DNA of 64,000 nt from Sternotherus odoratus (lineage: Eukaryota; Chordata; Testudines; Kinosternidae): positions 59,987,840-60,051,839 of the forward strand of contig JAVMKO010000002.1 in NCBI GenBank assembly GCA_032164245.1, written 5' to 3'. Each line of letters opens with the position of its first letter. The stretch's first letter is position 1. Shown here piece after piece: positions 45,812-57,957 of this stretch. The notes under the pieces are model-generated. The model was not told the origin of the DNA. It ran no database searches and saw only the letters and a list, made by a program, of their open reading frames with translations. Made by a program: the position numbers and the translations under genes.

Positions 45812-48289
45812 AGGTTCAACACATTGATGCCCCTGCTATAAACTGTAAGTTTGGAAACTAAGACACAAACCCACCTAATTTAAGCTTAATTAATTTTTAC
45901 CTTTTATTTAGAAATTGTCACACAAAATCACTGTTGCTCATAGTGTCTTAACAGACATATTTAACAAATAAGCTGGAATAGGTAGGGGGCCCAAGTTATG
46001 GGGTATTGGGAAGCTCTTCTCCACTGTCTGATAGTCACTCTCTCTGGTCTGGTATTCTCCAATCTGGGGATTTTTTACTCATTTTTTTTTTGTATCTTTC
46101 CATACAACATTGATGGGAGAAAAGCTAATGAATATTTAACCTAACACTACACATACCCAGTAATACATTTATCCAAACTTTCGTAATTTGTTTTCATTTT
46201 CCTGTGTGTTACAATTCATTATTATCTCAAAACAAATCAACAATAACTAACAAAATGTAACCATTATTTTCTACCATTCAGCAATTTTATTTATATTTTA
46301 ATATTATAGTTCCGTATACATGGATTATCCTAAATCACTTATTAACATAACCTCAGGTTTTCTATGCATATAAAAATGATGGGGAACAACCTGACCCTGA
46401 TGTCAGAACAGTCTTATTTCCAAACTTTGGTTTTGAGGGTTTTTTTAGCATCATTTTTGCTATCCGTATTTTTGCCTGTTTCAGTTTGGGGTACTTTATT
46501 CAGTTCAGGCCCTAGGTTTTTATTTTTTCTCAGTCAAGACATTTTAAGATCTCTTCCAAAGCTAGTACCTTTAAAGCTGTAGGAAAGAGGTACTGGGCCT
46601 CTTAGGGAATGAGATGGATAGGGAGCAGGAAGATCCTCTTCCTCCCTCTCCTTATCTAAATGGAAATTTATTTTTAATTTTATCCCATTGTCCATCCTAC
46701 AAGGTAACCTCTTTTTTTAAAGTAGAAAAAATGTGTAATCATGAATTCTCCCTTTTGAATATTAGTTTAATTTTTGCAGCGGCTTGTGCAATTAATGTGG
46801 ATAACTTTTTCCTATCAGCCAGGCTGTACTTTCAGGTTGTCTCTGCAAGTAAAAGATATTTTGTTTTTAAATGAAAGCTTATCTCCACATCTATCATTTC
46901 TGAGGCAAGAAGAAAGTCGTTTTTCTTCCTATTTCCCTAACAGGCAGATGTAAAAAGGTTCAAATTAAAGTGGGTCAAGTTCTCCTCCTATCTCCTTGAT
47001 TTTCCAGTCAAACCAACTTGGACTTCTTTACACTTTGCACCTTGGCAAATTGTTGTATATAGGTATAAGTGAATCCCGTACACAGAAACTGACTTATGCG
47101 TTACCTCAGCAGCTGACCCAAAGACACTGATCCAAATTAAAGCTATTAGTTTTGGACTCTTCAGTTTAAGGGTGTTCCTTTTCACATCATCAATGTGAAG
47201 ATGAGGAGTCATGCTCCAAGACTGCCTAAAACAGTAATGTTTTCATTTCAAAGACACAAGGCATTTGCTTAGAATAGAAGTAAAAAAAAAAAAATTTAGA
47301 CTGGGATGTTGATCACACTGAGCAATAGTAAACCTTTGTCAATAGCTTTTTACATAGGCAAATCATGCTGTTCTCTAGTGATTTGTTTCCCAAGCCTGAA
47401 ATATAGCATACACAGGGCTTTAATAAACTTTCTGGAAATATCCATTCAGTGGTACCCTACATGTCACTGAAAGACAGATGCATTATCTTAATGGATTTTT
47501 TTAAGGGCCAGCTATATGATCTTTATATATGAAAAGTGAAACATCAGAAAAACAACCTAATTTTACTGGCTCCAATAATAAGAAAATACACTATGCCTTG
47601 TGGATATTCACTCTTCATTTATAAAACAAAACACACGATTATCCTAATGGACTGGAGGAAATGTAATGTTAGGTTTCTCTCAAATACTCTATTGACCTAC
47701 TTATCGGGACTACTAGAATTCTGAGGCAGCTTTGTAGTACCATTCTGGTACTTAGTGATCAAAAGTATTTGTGCTTTTTTGAATGAGTCATGACAGCAGG
47801 AATAGCTAACCTCTTAATGTAGTTTCTAGTGAGTCAGTTCTCAAACCTGAGTGGCTAGTAAGATACCTAAGGCTGTATGTAGGCAACAAAATACCCATAT
47901 TAGGACTCAAAAGGCAACATTAGCCACCTAAATAGGAATTCAGGAATCTCAACAGGCATTTAGGTACTTTAGACACACTAGTTTGACCATATGGCCCATT
48001 AGCAGCTCCCTGTGAACATGCATACCCCAATCCTGACCTGCTTGTTTCTCATCCAACTGTTACTTTTTGTCTTTGTTTTATAAGATCTTTGAAGCAGGGG
48101 CCATCTTTTCTTTTTTTTAAAATCTGTAAGGTGTCCTGTTCAATGCAATCCTGAACGGGTTCATCACTAGGCACTCCTGCAAGAAAAATATTTCAATAAT
48201 ATATCAGTAATAGCAGTACATGAAAACTAATTGTGGAAAAGGATCCTGACTATCTGCATTAGTACCCAACTACTCAGGCACATTTAAAT
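45812..48289. other. Non-coding AT-rich stretch
   Basis: No supported gene or repeat; short frames at 46,364-46,874 have no recognisable content. Confidence 0.45.
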
Positions 48290-48560
48290 GCCTCAGGCTA
48301 CATCTACCCTTGGTGCTAGGGGCTCTCATCTGAGCTTGAATGTTAAAAATAGTGTAGCTATGGTAGCACAGGTAGCAGTGAGTAATGGCACAGGTAAGCT
48401 TCCCCAAATACATATGAAGAAGGTCCAGGAGGGTTTGTATTTGGGGCTGCAAGTCCTTGCCTCTCTGCCCAAGGCCTGTATCGCAACTACACTATTTTTA
48501 GTGAGCTAGCATGAGTGTGTCTGTGCAATCTGGGAATTGTACTTCTAGCCTCAGACATGA
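48290..48560. mobile_element. Palindromic MITE
   Basis: Left GCCTCAGGCTACATCTACCC and right CTTCTAGCCTCAGAC are roughly inverted. Inside, GAATGTTAAAAATAGTGTAGCT and ACTACACTATTTTTAG...GCTAGC form inverted arms. GTGTAG / CTACAC text resembles the Harbinger-derived MITEs. No ORF of note. Confidence 0.5.
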
Positions 48561-49918
48561 AAAGCCTCAACAAAAGTATTAATTAGCATGATCTCCCTTA
48601 GCTGAAAAGAGCATCATACCCTATTTCCGTAGTGCTGTTCTAATGCAGAAGGTTGACTTCAGCATGGTCTCTTATTTTATTTGCTGAGTAATCGGCCATG
48701 GTATTGCCTCTAGAGATTTTGACTGTCAGAACTTAGTCAACTTTAGAATTTACTGAGAATCTCTTGTACATGTTCCTTTTTTCTTACTTATTCTCAGTGA
48801 GAGTTGCCAAAATAAGTTCCTGTACCATATGGGCCCCCAAATGGACCATTTTAAACACGAACAACCTCTTTCTATTTTCCATTTTTATTAATTTCTATTT
48901 TTGGTCTGATTTCTGCACAGTAATGATAAAAACAGCCCCTATCTATACACACTCATCTAATACAATGGTGTGTTTTGTGTCTGGTCCAACCTATTGTGTT
49001 AATACAAATCAGCAAAAACACCTAAATATGGTGATGTCTTGCTTGCATCACCAATTTGACATATTGCTACTGACAGCCCAATTAAATAAAATGTCATAGA
49101 TGAATATCCTTACTGACAAGTGTATTGAATTAGGAGACATCCATTTAATATTTGTCAGTAATTAAATAACATTGAAAGGCAAGGGGTATGTCCAACTTCA
49201 TTATGAATAGTATCGGTAATGCAATCAGAATGAAAATTAACAATTTAGCCTGTGGTTAACAGAAATATAGACAATTTTAACTGTTATGCTTTCCTGGGGT
49301 ATTTATATACTCCCATATTGTTACTACTGGGTTCTTTTTTTTGCTGATTTGTATAGCTGCACTTGGCTCAAAATCTTCAGCATATTCAAAAATAATTAAA
49401 GGCCACTTAATTTGCTTTAGCAGTTAGATATTTGAATACTGGGTCTGTTTCATAGAAGCATAATCTTTCTTCTGATTTAGAGCCTCTTAATGAGTTGCCT
49501 CAGAAGGATAATGCACCAAAACTGAAGTCATTATTCAGGAAGAACTGAAATCAGTTGGAGTTTTACATGAATTATGATAGGATTTGTTCTATTGTTTGTT
49601 TTTAAAGGAGAAGGTTAGTAGCCACTTGGAGTGATTCACAAAGTGATCTCAGAAGAGGCCCTGAGAGACGGTAATGGAAATAGACTGACAGGCAGTTTGT
49701 CAGTGAGAGTGAGTCTCACAAGTCAGTCAGATGGTCAGGTTGTGACACAGGGGAGAAGGCATTCTTCACTCTCTCAGTTCTGATATCCGTGCCACCTAAA
49801 ATTAGCTTTTTTAATGTAGAAACTTCCTGTACTCATTCAAGTTTGTTGGATCCTGTTAATCTAACATTGTACAGAATATAATTTTGGAGGGTATAACTAG
49901 AGATTATCTAGAACAATG
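48561..49918. other. Non-coding stretch
   Basis: Nothing recognised. Confidence 0.45.
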
Positions 49919-50010
49919 ATTCCCAAACCTTTTACTAAGGTGACCCACCAACTGCATTTTTTTTGCAATCCAGCCAGGGTCAAAATTCATGGGGGAAATA
50001 CAAAATCATA
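49919..50010 (+). mobile_element. Possible hAT-derived end fragment
   Basis: ATGATTCCCAAACCTTTTAC and TAAGGTGACCCACC resemble the left end of hAT-type repeats that begin CAGTGGTTCCCAAAC. No right end is seen. Confidence 0.35.
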
Positions 50011-50842
50011 GGCCAGTACTCTTCTCCTCATCAGCTACCTCCTCCTCGTGTTGCTGAGAGGGCACTGATCACCCTCAGCAGCACCTTCTGCTCTGACACT
50101 GCAACTCTAACCCTGTCCTGGTGTGGAGGGGAGGGTTGGAGAGCAAGGCTGCTCTACACTCACCACACAGCAGTGACTTCTATTCTGTGGGGTGGGGCTT
50201 GGTTCCCTGCTTTAGGGGTTGCAGCACTATTCAGGTTTGGGCCAGCTGCCCCTACCTCATGGTGAAGAGGTGGCTGGGACAAATATGAATGAGTGGTGTT
50301 GTGATCTGGTGCACAGGGTTGCATGAGTTTGGCCTATCCATCTCTCCATCATGGCATAGTGTTATAAAAGTTACAGCACTTACTGGTTTTTTTGTTCATT
50401 TGTTTGTTTGTTTTTACCAGTACATCCCTTTAGATTAGTAACTCTACCATCCCCAAACAGTTGAGTTACTAATTTAATACAGGCAATACATTTTCCATTT
50501 CTTTTTGATTTTTGTTTTTATTTTGGTTAACTGCATTTCTATACATGGAATTTGGTGTTTTAGCCATTGTAATTAAAATACACCTGCTGACTTAAGTCAC
50601 AAATTCTAAACAGGTGCCTATGCAACGTGATTGTTATGTAATAGGAACCTGAGGGGATGAGGGCAGGTGGAAGGGGTGGTAGTACTCTCCCAAGCTCTGT
50701 CCTCAAGCTAAGCTCTAAATACTGGAGATCCTCAATGAGATTCCACTCTCAGAAGACTGGACAAGTTCAAAACATGATCGCATGTGCTCTGTTGTGGTTC
50801 TCAGGCTTTGTAGTCTCAGTGGGGTTTGGATACAACATTCCT
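50011..50842. other. Non-coding stretch
   Basis: No supported gene; the frame at 49,963-50,265 is probably chance. Confidence 0.4.
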
Positions 50843-50940
50843 AGAATTATAGAATATTTGGGTTGGAAAGGATCTCAGGAGGTCATCTAGTCCAACCCCC
50901 TGCTCAAAGCAGGACCAATCCTCAACTAAATCATCCAGTC
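50843..50940 (-). mobile_element. CR1 LINE 3' end, about 100 bp
   Basis: ATTATAGAATATTTGGGTTG, AGGAGGTCATCTAGTCCAAC and CCCCTGCTCAAAGCAGGACC are the reversed CR1 3' untranslated end. Extremely 5'-truncated copy. Confidence 0.88.
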
Positions 50941-53883
50941 ATTCAGTTCTGAATTCCGAGCAGAAGATGACATTATTAAAAATAAACAAAATGTGCATCA
51001 TTGACTTGGCATGACGCAACCAAATTGAAATCCTATAGGGAATATGCTGTAATTCTTGCATTAATTTGCTACTATCAAACCTGAAGCCATTCAATTTGGG
51101 ATGATCCCAGAAGCATTTGATAATGGTATCTACCTCAAAAGTGGAAACTGCCTTTTCTGCTGCTCTTTCAGCAATCTAACTCAATTTCTAGTGTAAAAGT
51201 TATATTAGGAGCTGTTCGATATTTCAAATGCCTATTTAATTAAGGCATGTTGAAAGTGACTTAGGGCTGAAAAATTCTTCTTAACAGGCTGCTGGGTTCC
51301 TGGGAGATCTGGAACGGGGAGGGGAAGAGAAGCCAAATGGTACAGAGAATCTTAGACTATTAACAAACCACACAGACTGAAAATTGCATACATGTACATA
51401 ATGTATGTAGCTTCTGAAGCCTAAGTGTCAAGTTAGCTAGCTGAAAAAAGTCATGCTTTATGTCTTCCCCAAATATCTCCAAACATTTTAGACTAAAATA
51501 TTGGAGTTTAAAAAGTCAAGCAGTCAGAATAGAAAGCATCTTTCTTCTTTTGTAAGCATTGCCAATCTCATTCAATTTCTGTGATCAGAATCTCATTGCC
51601 CTATTAAGTGGAAAATGTCTTATGTAATGAATGCCAGGTCTAAAACTAATTTTATTACCTTCATATTTTTGTGGCAGGAGAAAAGGGTGAATTCAAGGAA
51701 CTTTCTTGTGCTTTTCTAAAAACATCAATCTTTCTCTGAGTGCCCTATTTTCAGATAAGAACTAAGATTAGTTGCAAGGAGAAATGGGGAAGTTCCCCTT
51801 TCGGTTACCTTTTTCTCTATTTTGTTGCATGGCATAATTTTCATTTATTAATGTAATGACCAGATGCTAAATTCTCAGAGTTGTATATTCCATTGATTGC
51901 AATGTGGGTGTTCAACATCTCTCAAAATTTGGACATTGGACTCCTTTGGCATGCCAAGGCAAACCTCCTGCATCAGTACTACTTCTTCCTCCAAGTTTGA
52001 TTATTACAATGAACTTCACTTGGGGACAGAGGCATCACTGTGGAGTGTATTTTGCAGGTGCTAATTCAAAGCTGCTCATCACTTTGCAAGACTTGTCTCT
52101 ATAATCATATAACACATTCTGTATTGGCTACTATTTCACTTTTGAGTACAGCTCAAGGTGTTAATGATTATTTAAGCAGCCTTAAATGCTCTGGTATCCA
52201 TTGATCTGAGAAATCACTTCTCCCTGTGACCCATCTTTTGCATCATGATCCACGGGTTCCACTCCTAGATGATATCTGATCTGGGACTTATCATTTCAGG
52301 GTTTTCTCTGTGGATTGTCCACAGACTTTTTTCACAACTCAATGGTTTGTCACAGCTTGAGCTTAAGGAACTTCAGGTTTGGGTTTCCAAAGCATTGGTA
52401 TTAACCTATTTCTGCCTCTGTTGAAGTCAGTGTAGTCTGCTTGGCTAGGTATTAATTACAGAGCAGGAGAGATCCTTAATAGAAGTCTGCAGTTATGAAA
52501 TTGTTTGGCAGCTTTATACATGCAAAGTATTCAGGTGATGGACACCAGTAGAAACTTCTAATAAATAACAGGCTCTAATTTTATCACCCAGGTTTCTTGT
52601 TCCACTTTTGCAATCTTTCATCTTGGATACATTATAGCTGTATTGCATACATGCCTTCCAGTCAACTCCTTTCCTTCCCTTAGGTCACTGTGGATATAAA
52701 ACACGATCCTTATATGATGTGATCCAAGCATTGGAGAACCCTAACTTTGGGTCTCCTGTTTTGGCCATGAATAACTAAATCAAGCAAGTTTACTGAAATA
52801 GACACATGCTGGCTTCATCTTTGTGTAGAATAAGGGATTTTACTTAATCTGCTTCAGAGGACCATGACTGCACTGCAAGGAAAATGACCTACTTTCATTA
52901 CTAAAGTTGAGAACTATTGGTGGGGTGAAGTGCCACTAATTCATGCTACACTTTGTGTGTAAATAGTGCTATAATAGTCAATTAATGTTGTTCCCCCACC
53001 ACAACCACCACACACAATTCAGCAAATCTTTGCTCAGGGAATGCAGAGAGGCAAATCAGACAAAAATTCATCATGTCAGAAGTGAGTGACCCCTGCCAGG
53101 ATTACTCAGTTTTGATGAGTATGGGCTCCAGCCCATGCCATTTGTCCCTTCCTTCCATAAACACCACCTCCTCTTGGATAGCAAACCAAACACAACAATA
53201 AAAAGTCCAATCAAGATCTCTAATCAGGATGGTGGGGGATAAAAGAGAATCTGCCTTTATGAATCAGAAGATTTTTTTAGTCTGCAGGGAAAACTCTCAT
53301 TCCTAATAATTAATCTTCAGAACTCCCATTATGCCTTCCCTAACTGAATTTTATGTTTGCGGATTATGGAGAAATAGGGCAGTAGAGATAACAGTTAAAC
53401 AGAATAATATTGATTTGTGTAACCATTGTTCAGGGTTATATATTTTGCTTATGGTAGTTTATGGAACCAGTAATTTCCTAGTTTCAGATGTACAGTGTGC
53501 TGTTAGTCTTTCGATTTTTCTCTCCATACGCAAGTGCTGTGATGTACTGGAAGGAAGGGATTAGCATTCCACCAAGGCACAGCCCCATAATGTAAAAGGG
53601 AGGTGTTCTTGTGTACTGTATGTAAGATGTTTAGTTTATTAAGCCAGACAACTGCAGACTGTTCACAGATAAATGCCCATAGCCATTCCCTTCCTGACTG
53701 CTAACAATCTGCCTGGGATGGTATCATCACAGTAATGTCTGTTAATAAATAGAGTAATCGCCATGGCAACGTCTTTCTTGCATGGCACCCTCATAGATTT
53801 GTACTATTAAGATGCCAAGAAGAATGTATTTGGTTATCATTGACTGTCTTGTCTTTTCATTGAAGAAGTGGGCATGGGTGGTA
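50941..53883. other. Non-coding stretch
   Basis: Nothing recognised, apart from faint foldback-family text (GTGGGTGTTCAACATCTCTC) near 51,904. Confidence 0.45.
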
Positions 53884-54680
53884 TCTATGTATATAAAAGT
53901 CAAATGGTGTATGCTTGTGTGTATGCGTGCGTGCGTGTATGTATGCTGCCTAACTCCTTCCACACTGTTTGAGCTAGAGACTTGAAATTTGGTACAGTTA
54001 TAGGCCTTAGGGTCCTAATGAGCGTAAGAGTCGAAATTTTTTCAAATCTCACCTCTGACGCCCCCCAGGGATAAAATTCTTTAAAGGCCAATCACATCAG
54101 CTGGGCAGCTGCTGTTCTCTGTGACATAGTTATGATGTCATAATACCCCTGTAGTGGTCCCCGGTGGGCCCCCTCTGAGTGGGAGGGCGAACCAGCTGAA
54201 GAATCAACATGGCGGGCGGAGCCAAGGCGGCCCCGCCCCCCGACCCGGAAGTCTCAGCCGGGACCCGGAAGAACAAAAGGCGGGGCCGGCCGCCAAGATG
54301 AGGTCGGCCTGGTGGAGCAGGTAGGTAGACGGCTCGACTGGTGGCAAGCCAGCGGGCACGCCGAGCGAAGCCGCGACCCCAACCCGGCAGCAGAGAGGGA
54401 CTGGCCCGGCGTCCCCACGGCCACGTATCCCGTGGCCAAAGACGACGGCCCAGAAGTCCCGGCGGCAGCATCTCCCGCGGCAGAGAGGGACTGGTCCGGC
54501 GTCCCAACGGCCGCGTACCCCACGGGAGCCGGCGGCGAGCCAGACGGGGCGGCGGTGGAATCCCCCGTGACCCCGGACGACTGGTCAGGAGTCCCGGCTG
54601 CCACCTACCCTGAAGAGCAGGGAGGGAATGGACTGGACCCCCGAAGGCTTAGGACCCTGATATGGACCAGAGATCGTGAG

Positions 54681-55196
54681 TAAAGACTGTGTGCACTCCC
54701 TGGCTGCCTGAGCCGAGACGCTCAGGCTAAAGCCAGTTTATAAAGACTGTGTGGATTCCCTGGCGGCCTGAGCCGAGACGCCCAGGCCAAAACCAGTTCA
54801 TAAAGACTGTGGGTATTCCCTGGCCGCCTGAGCCGAGACGCTCAGGCTAAGGCCAGTTTATAAAGACTGTGTATACTCCCTGGCTGCCTGAGCCGAGACG
54901 CCCAGGCTAAAGCCAGTTGATAAAGACTGTGTACATTTGCTGGCTGCCTGAGCCAAGAGACCCAGACTAAAGCCAGTTATAGAGACTGTGTTTACTGGAT
55001 GCCTGTGCGAAGGCCCAGGCCAGAGCCAGCTACCTCATAAAGACTGGGTTTACTGGCTGCCTGTGTGAGGGCACAGGCCAGAGCCAGCTACCTTGTAGCA
55101 ACTGTGGTTGTACTGGTGACCAGAACGAGAGGCCCCGACCAAGGGACAACGACCTTTAGACTGTGTAAGACCGGGCTGCCAGTGTGAGGGAACACC
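54681..55196 (+). repeat. 60-bp tandem array inside the LTR
   Basis: Five units of exactly 60 bp start at 54,681, 54,741, 54,801, 54,861 and 54,921. Each begins TAAAGACTGTG and contains GGC.GCCTGAGCC.AGA. At least three shorter, degenerate units follow (near 54,980, 55,037 and 55,095). Confidence 0.92.
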
Positions 55197-55204
55197 GGCT
55201 AAGC

Positions 55205-56100
55205 CAGGGGTGGGCAAACTTTTTGGCCTGAGGGCCACATCGGAGTTCAAAATTGTGTGGAGGGCCGGGTAGGGAAGGCGGTGCCCTCCCAAACAGCCTG
55301 GCCCCACCCCTATCAACTCCCACTCACTTCTGGCCCCCTGACTACCCCCTCTCAGAACCCCCAACCCATCGCCCTATCTGGAGATCCCTTACTCTAATGG
55401 CCCCCCAGAGCCCCACCCCCTATCTAAGCCCCCCCTGCTCCCTGTCCTCTGACTGCCCCCTCCAGAGACCCCCTGCCCTTAGCCACCGCCCCAAGACCCC
55501 ACCTCAAGCCCCCCTGCTCCTTCGCCCCTGACCACCCCCTCCACAGGTCTCCTTTTCCTTACTCACCCCCCCAGGACCCTATCCACTTATCCAAGCTTCC
55601 TTTTCCCTGACACCTATCTATACCTCCACCCCCAACAGGCCCCCTGGGACTCCCATGTGCCATCCAACCTCCTCCCTCCCCCCCCCACCTTCTGCCCCTT
55701 TAGGTAACCTGCCTGGCCCCGGTCCTCTTACCTCGCCACTGCCTAGAATAGCGTGTCTGGCCCAAAGCCAGACACACGGCTGCGCTGATCTCCCAGAGCG
55801 CGCAACGTGTCTGGCCGGGAGCTGGACACGCTGTCGCGCAGCCCCGCCCAACAGCGCTGCTCACGCGGCCCTCTGGGGCCGCGGGGGAGGGAGACAGGGC
55901 AAGAGGGGCTGGAGCAGTTTCCCTACCGTGTCCTGCCGAGGCCACGCGGGAGGGGGCCAACGGGGGAACAACTTCCCCAGTGCAGCAGCTGAGGCCGCGG
56001 GGGAGGGGCAAGAGCAGCCTCCCCAGCCAGACCTCGGGGGCTGGTTTGGAGGAGCCCGCGGGCCGGATCTGGCCCGCGGGCCGTACTTTGCCCACTTCTG
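55205..56100. mobile_element. Non-autonomous hAT element, 896 bp
   Basis: Starts CAGGGGTGGGCAAACTTTTT and ends AGTACGGCCC-complement text, ...TACTTTGCCCACTTCTG. The inverted ends match except for two bases in the first 14. A perfect 8-bp duplication GGCTAAGC flanks it (55,197-55,204 and 56,101-56,108). The interior is GC-rich with C-rich tracts; no transposase. Frames on both strands (for example 55,655-56,416) reflect composition. Confidence 0.92.
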
Positions 56101-56233
56101 GGCTAAGCCCACCTATCCAGAGCAAACGTGGATATCAGCCGGCAGAGGGCGCTTCAGAGACTGGAGAACGCTAATTCCCAAAAAAACCAGTGGGAGGCGC
56201 CACCGGGTACGTGTCCGCTTGCTTACAACCCCC

Positions 56234-56395
56234 CTCCAACGGACCCTGCACTCGCTCTGCTCTCTGCCCCCTCCCCTTTCCAAAGGACCCCGCACTCGCT
56301 CAGCTCTCTGCCCCCTCCCCCCTCCAACGGACCCCGCACTCGCTCAGCTCTCTGCCCCCTCACCACCTCCGACGGACCCGAGCAACGCTGAGACG
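56234..56395. repeat. Helitron minisatellite, second locus
   Basis: Four units of about 40 bp containing GGACCC.GCACTCGCTC and AGCTCTCTGCCCCCTC, the complement of the array at 1858-2108. Confidence 0.88.
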
Positions 56396-56492
56396 TCTGA
56401 ACAAAATTTGTATTAATAAAAAACATGGTAGTCTTTTTACGTCCCAGTTTCCAATTACAAATACCCCGAGCAACGCCAGGTATTTTTGCTAG

Positions 56493-57826
56493 TTCTTCAT
56501 AAACAACAATGAATTCATTAAGCTTTTCATAGCATGAGGGGAAAGATACTAGAGTACTTTGGGACTCCCTGCTATGTGTTTAAATCTGCCAAGGAGTCAC
56601 TGACTGATGCCCTACGGAAATTGTTAAACATTTTAGTTGTAGTGCATGAAACTTTGCTGACATGACTGAAGCTCTTGATCAGGTTAACCTCCCTCCAAAA
56701 AAACTAATGAATTTCATGGCATGGTTAATCTGAGTAAGAATTTCAGGACTGCATTTAAAGGGATTTGCACAATAATAGGATTATTATTTGATAAGGGTTT
56801 TATTTACTCCTGCTGCTTGCCTTATTTGAGTCATTATTCTTTGTTTGTTTTATCTTTTCCACAGCAATTAATTGTCATGTCATGGAATTATTACTTCAGG
56901 TGAGAAAAAAGGAGATGAAATGCTAAGCTACACAGACTCCATTCATAAAATATCTTTTTGGGAATAACAGGAGAAGAGATGATGCACATAACAGAACATT
57001 TCTAAATAAGATTTCTTCCCAGCATTCTCCAGGAGGTGTCTGTGAGTTTTAATATGTATTAGAAGAGTATCAGGTGGAGAGAGGTTTCACAAAAAAGCTT
57101 TTAGAATGAACAAGAGCAAATCCCAACCTGTAGTTGAATTTAGTTTATCCTTGTACTGTTACCAAATGTGCCCATTACTTTGGGGTATGCTCATTTATTC
57201 GGGTTTCTCTTCTGGGGGGGGGGTAGTGCTGTAATTCTATTAATGTGCTGCTTATGTCACTTGTGTTCATACGAAGTTCTACTCCTTCCTTCTGCAAGTC
57301 CCCTCCCAGTGCAGCTATCCTGCTAGGTTCCCCCTGGCTGGGTTCCTCCAGCCCTAGAACTAGATGAACATGCGTGCGCGCGCGCACACACACACACACA
57401 CTCACTAACAGAGCAAGTCTGAGTGGACTGGGTCAATCAGCACTCTCCAGCTGATCCCCTTATGTGTCCCTGTGCTCAGTGAGCTGGGTTAAACAGCACT
57501 TTCAAGCTGGTACCCTTATGTGCTCCTGGTCTCAATGGGCTGAGTTGAGCAGCAGTACACTATTATCCCCATGCTCATATGTCTATTAGATAGGGGCAAC
57601 ATTTTTCAGCTGAAACTTTTTCACAAACTACAGATTTGGGTTCACCAAAATATTCAGGAAATTCATGTCAATTCCAGTGAATTGTTTCCACCTCCCACCA
57701 CAAATATTGATATGGTTCAGTTTGATATTTTTTGGAGCAAAACTTCTGATATGTTTGGGGGGAGGGGCATTTACAAAACTGAGGAATAGGAGGTGCCTCT
57801 TCCACTCCTGTCCCCCCGCCCATACC
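56493..57826. other. Non-coding stretch with a dinucleotide repeat
   Basis: No gene. A strictly alternating purine-pyrimidine tract, (GC)n then (CA)n, lies at about 57,367-57,401. Confidence 0.5.
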
Positions 57827-57957
57827 CAATAGCCCATTGGTAGTTAGGACACTTGTCTGGGACGTGGAAGATCCAGCTTTAAATTACCAATTTGGAGCAG
57901 GGACTTGAAACCAGCTCTGCCCCTCACACTTGAGTACCCTAAACACCAAGCTATTGG
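57827..57957. repeat. tRNA-like foldback repeat, second member
   Basis: Left arm CAATAGCCCATTGGTAGTTA, GGACACTTGTCTGGGACGTG; right arm ACTTGAAACC...TTGAGTACCCTAAACACC ending AAGCTATTGG. The complement of the right arm matches the left arm and the family at 11,911. Confidence 0.65.

Larger units (their letters stand above)
54150..56227. mobile_element. Solo LTR inserted in the Helitron
   Basis: Starts TGTAGTGGTCCCCGG and ends GCTTACA, so it has TG...CA ends. Both sides carry ACCCC (54,145-54,149 and 56,228-56,232). Removing it and one ACCCC gives AATACCCCCCTCCAACGG, matching AATACCACCCTCCAATGG in the intact Helitron at about 2099-2116. Net length without the inner hAT is about 1.17 kb. The left 500 bp is a CpG-rich block with two ETS-like CCGGAAG sites (54,245 and 54,265) and a GC box (54,279). 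A tandem array follows at 54,681. No coding region of a provirus remains; the strand is uncertain. Confidence 0.72.
53884..56492 (+). mobile_element. Helitron disrupted by a nested LTR and hAT
   Basis: Starts TCTATGTATATAAAAGTC after an A and ends CTAG before a T. The 5' 266 bp (53,884-54,149) and 3' 265 bp (56,228-56,492) match the small Helitron at 1708-2363, including the AATACCCC...GGTATT terminal hairpin and the minisatellite. Everything between is a later insertion (LTR, 54,150-56,227). No Rep/helicase ORF. Microsatellite-like GTGTATGC repeats lie just inside the 5' end. Confidence 0.85.

Noticed and set aside
54681..55196. CRISPR-like regular array
   Set aside because: Units are contiguous 60-bp tandem copies with no unique spacers, in a vertebrate LTR.
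55655..56416. 253-codon plus-strand ORF and opposite-strand frames
   Set aside because: They cross the hAT boundary, its target duplication and the Helitron minisatellite, so they are compositional.
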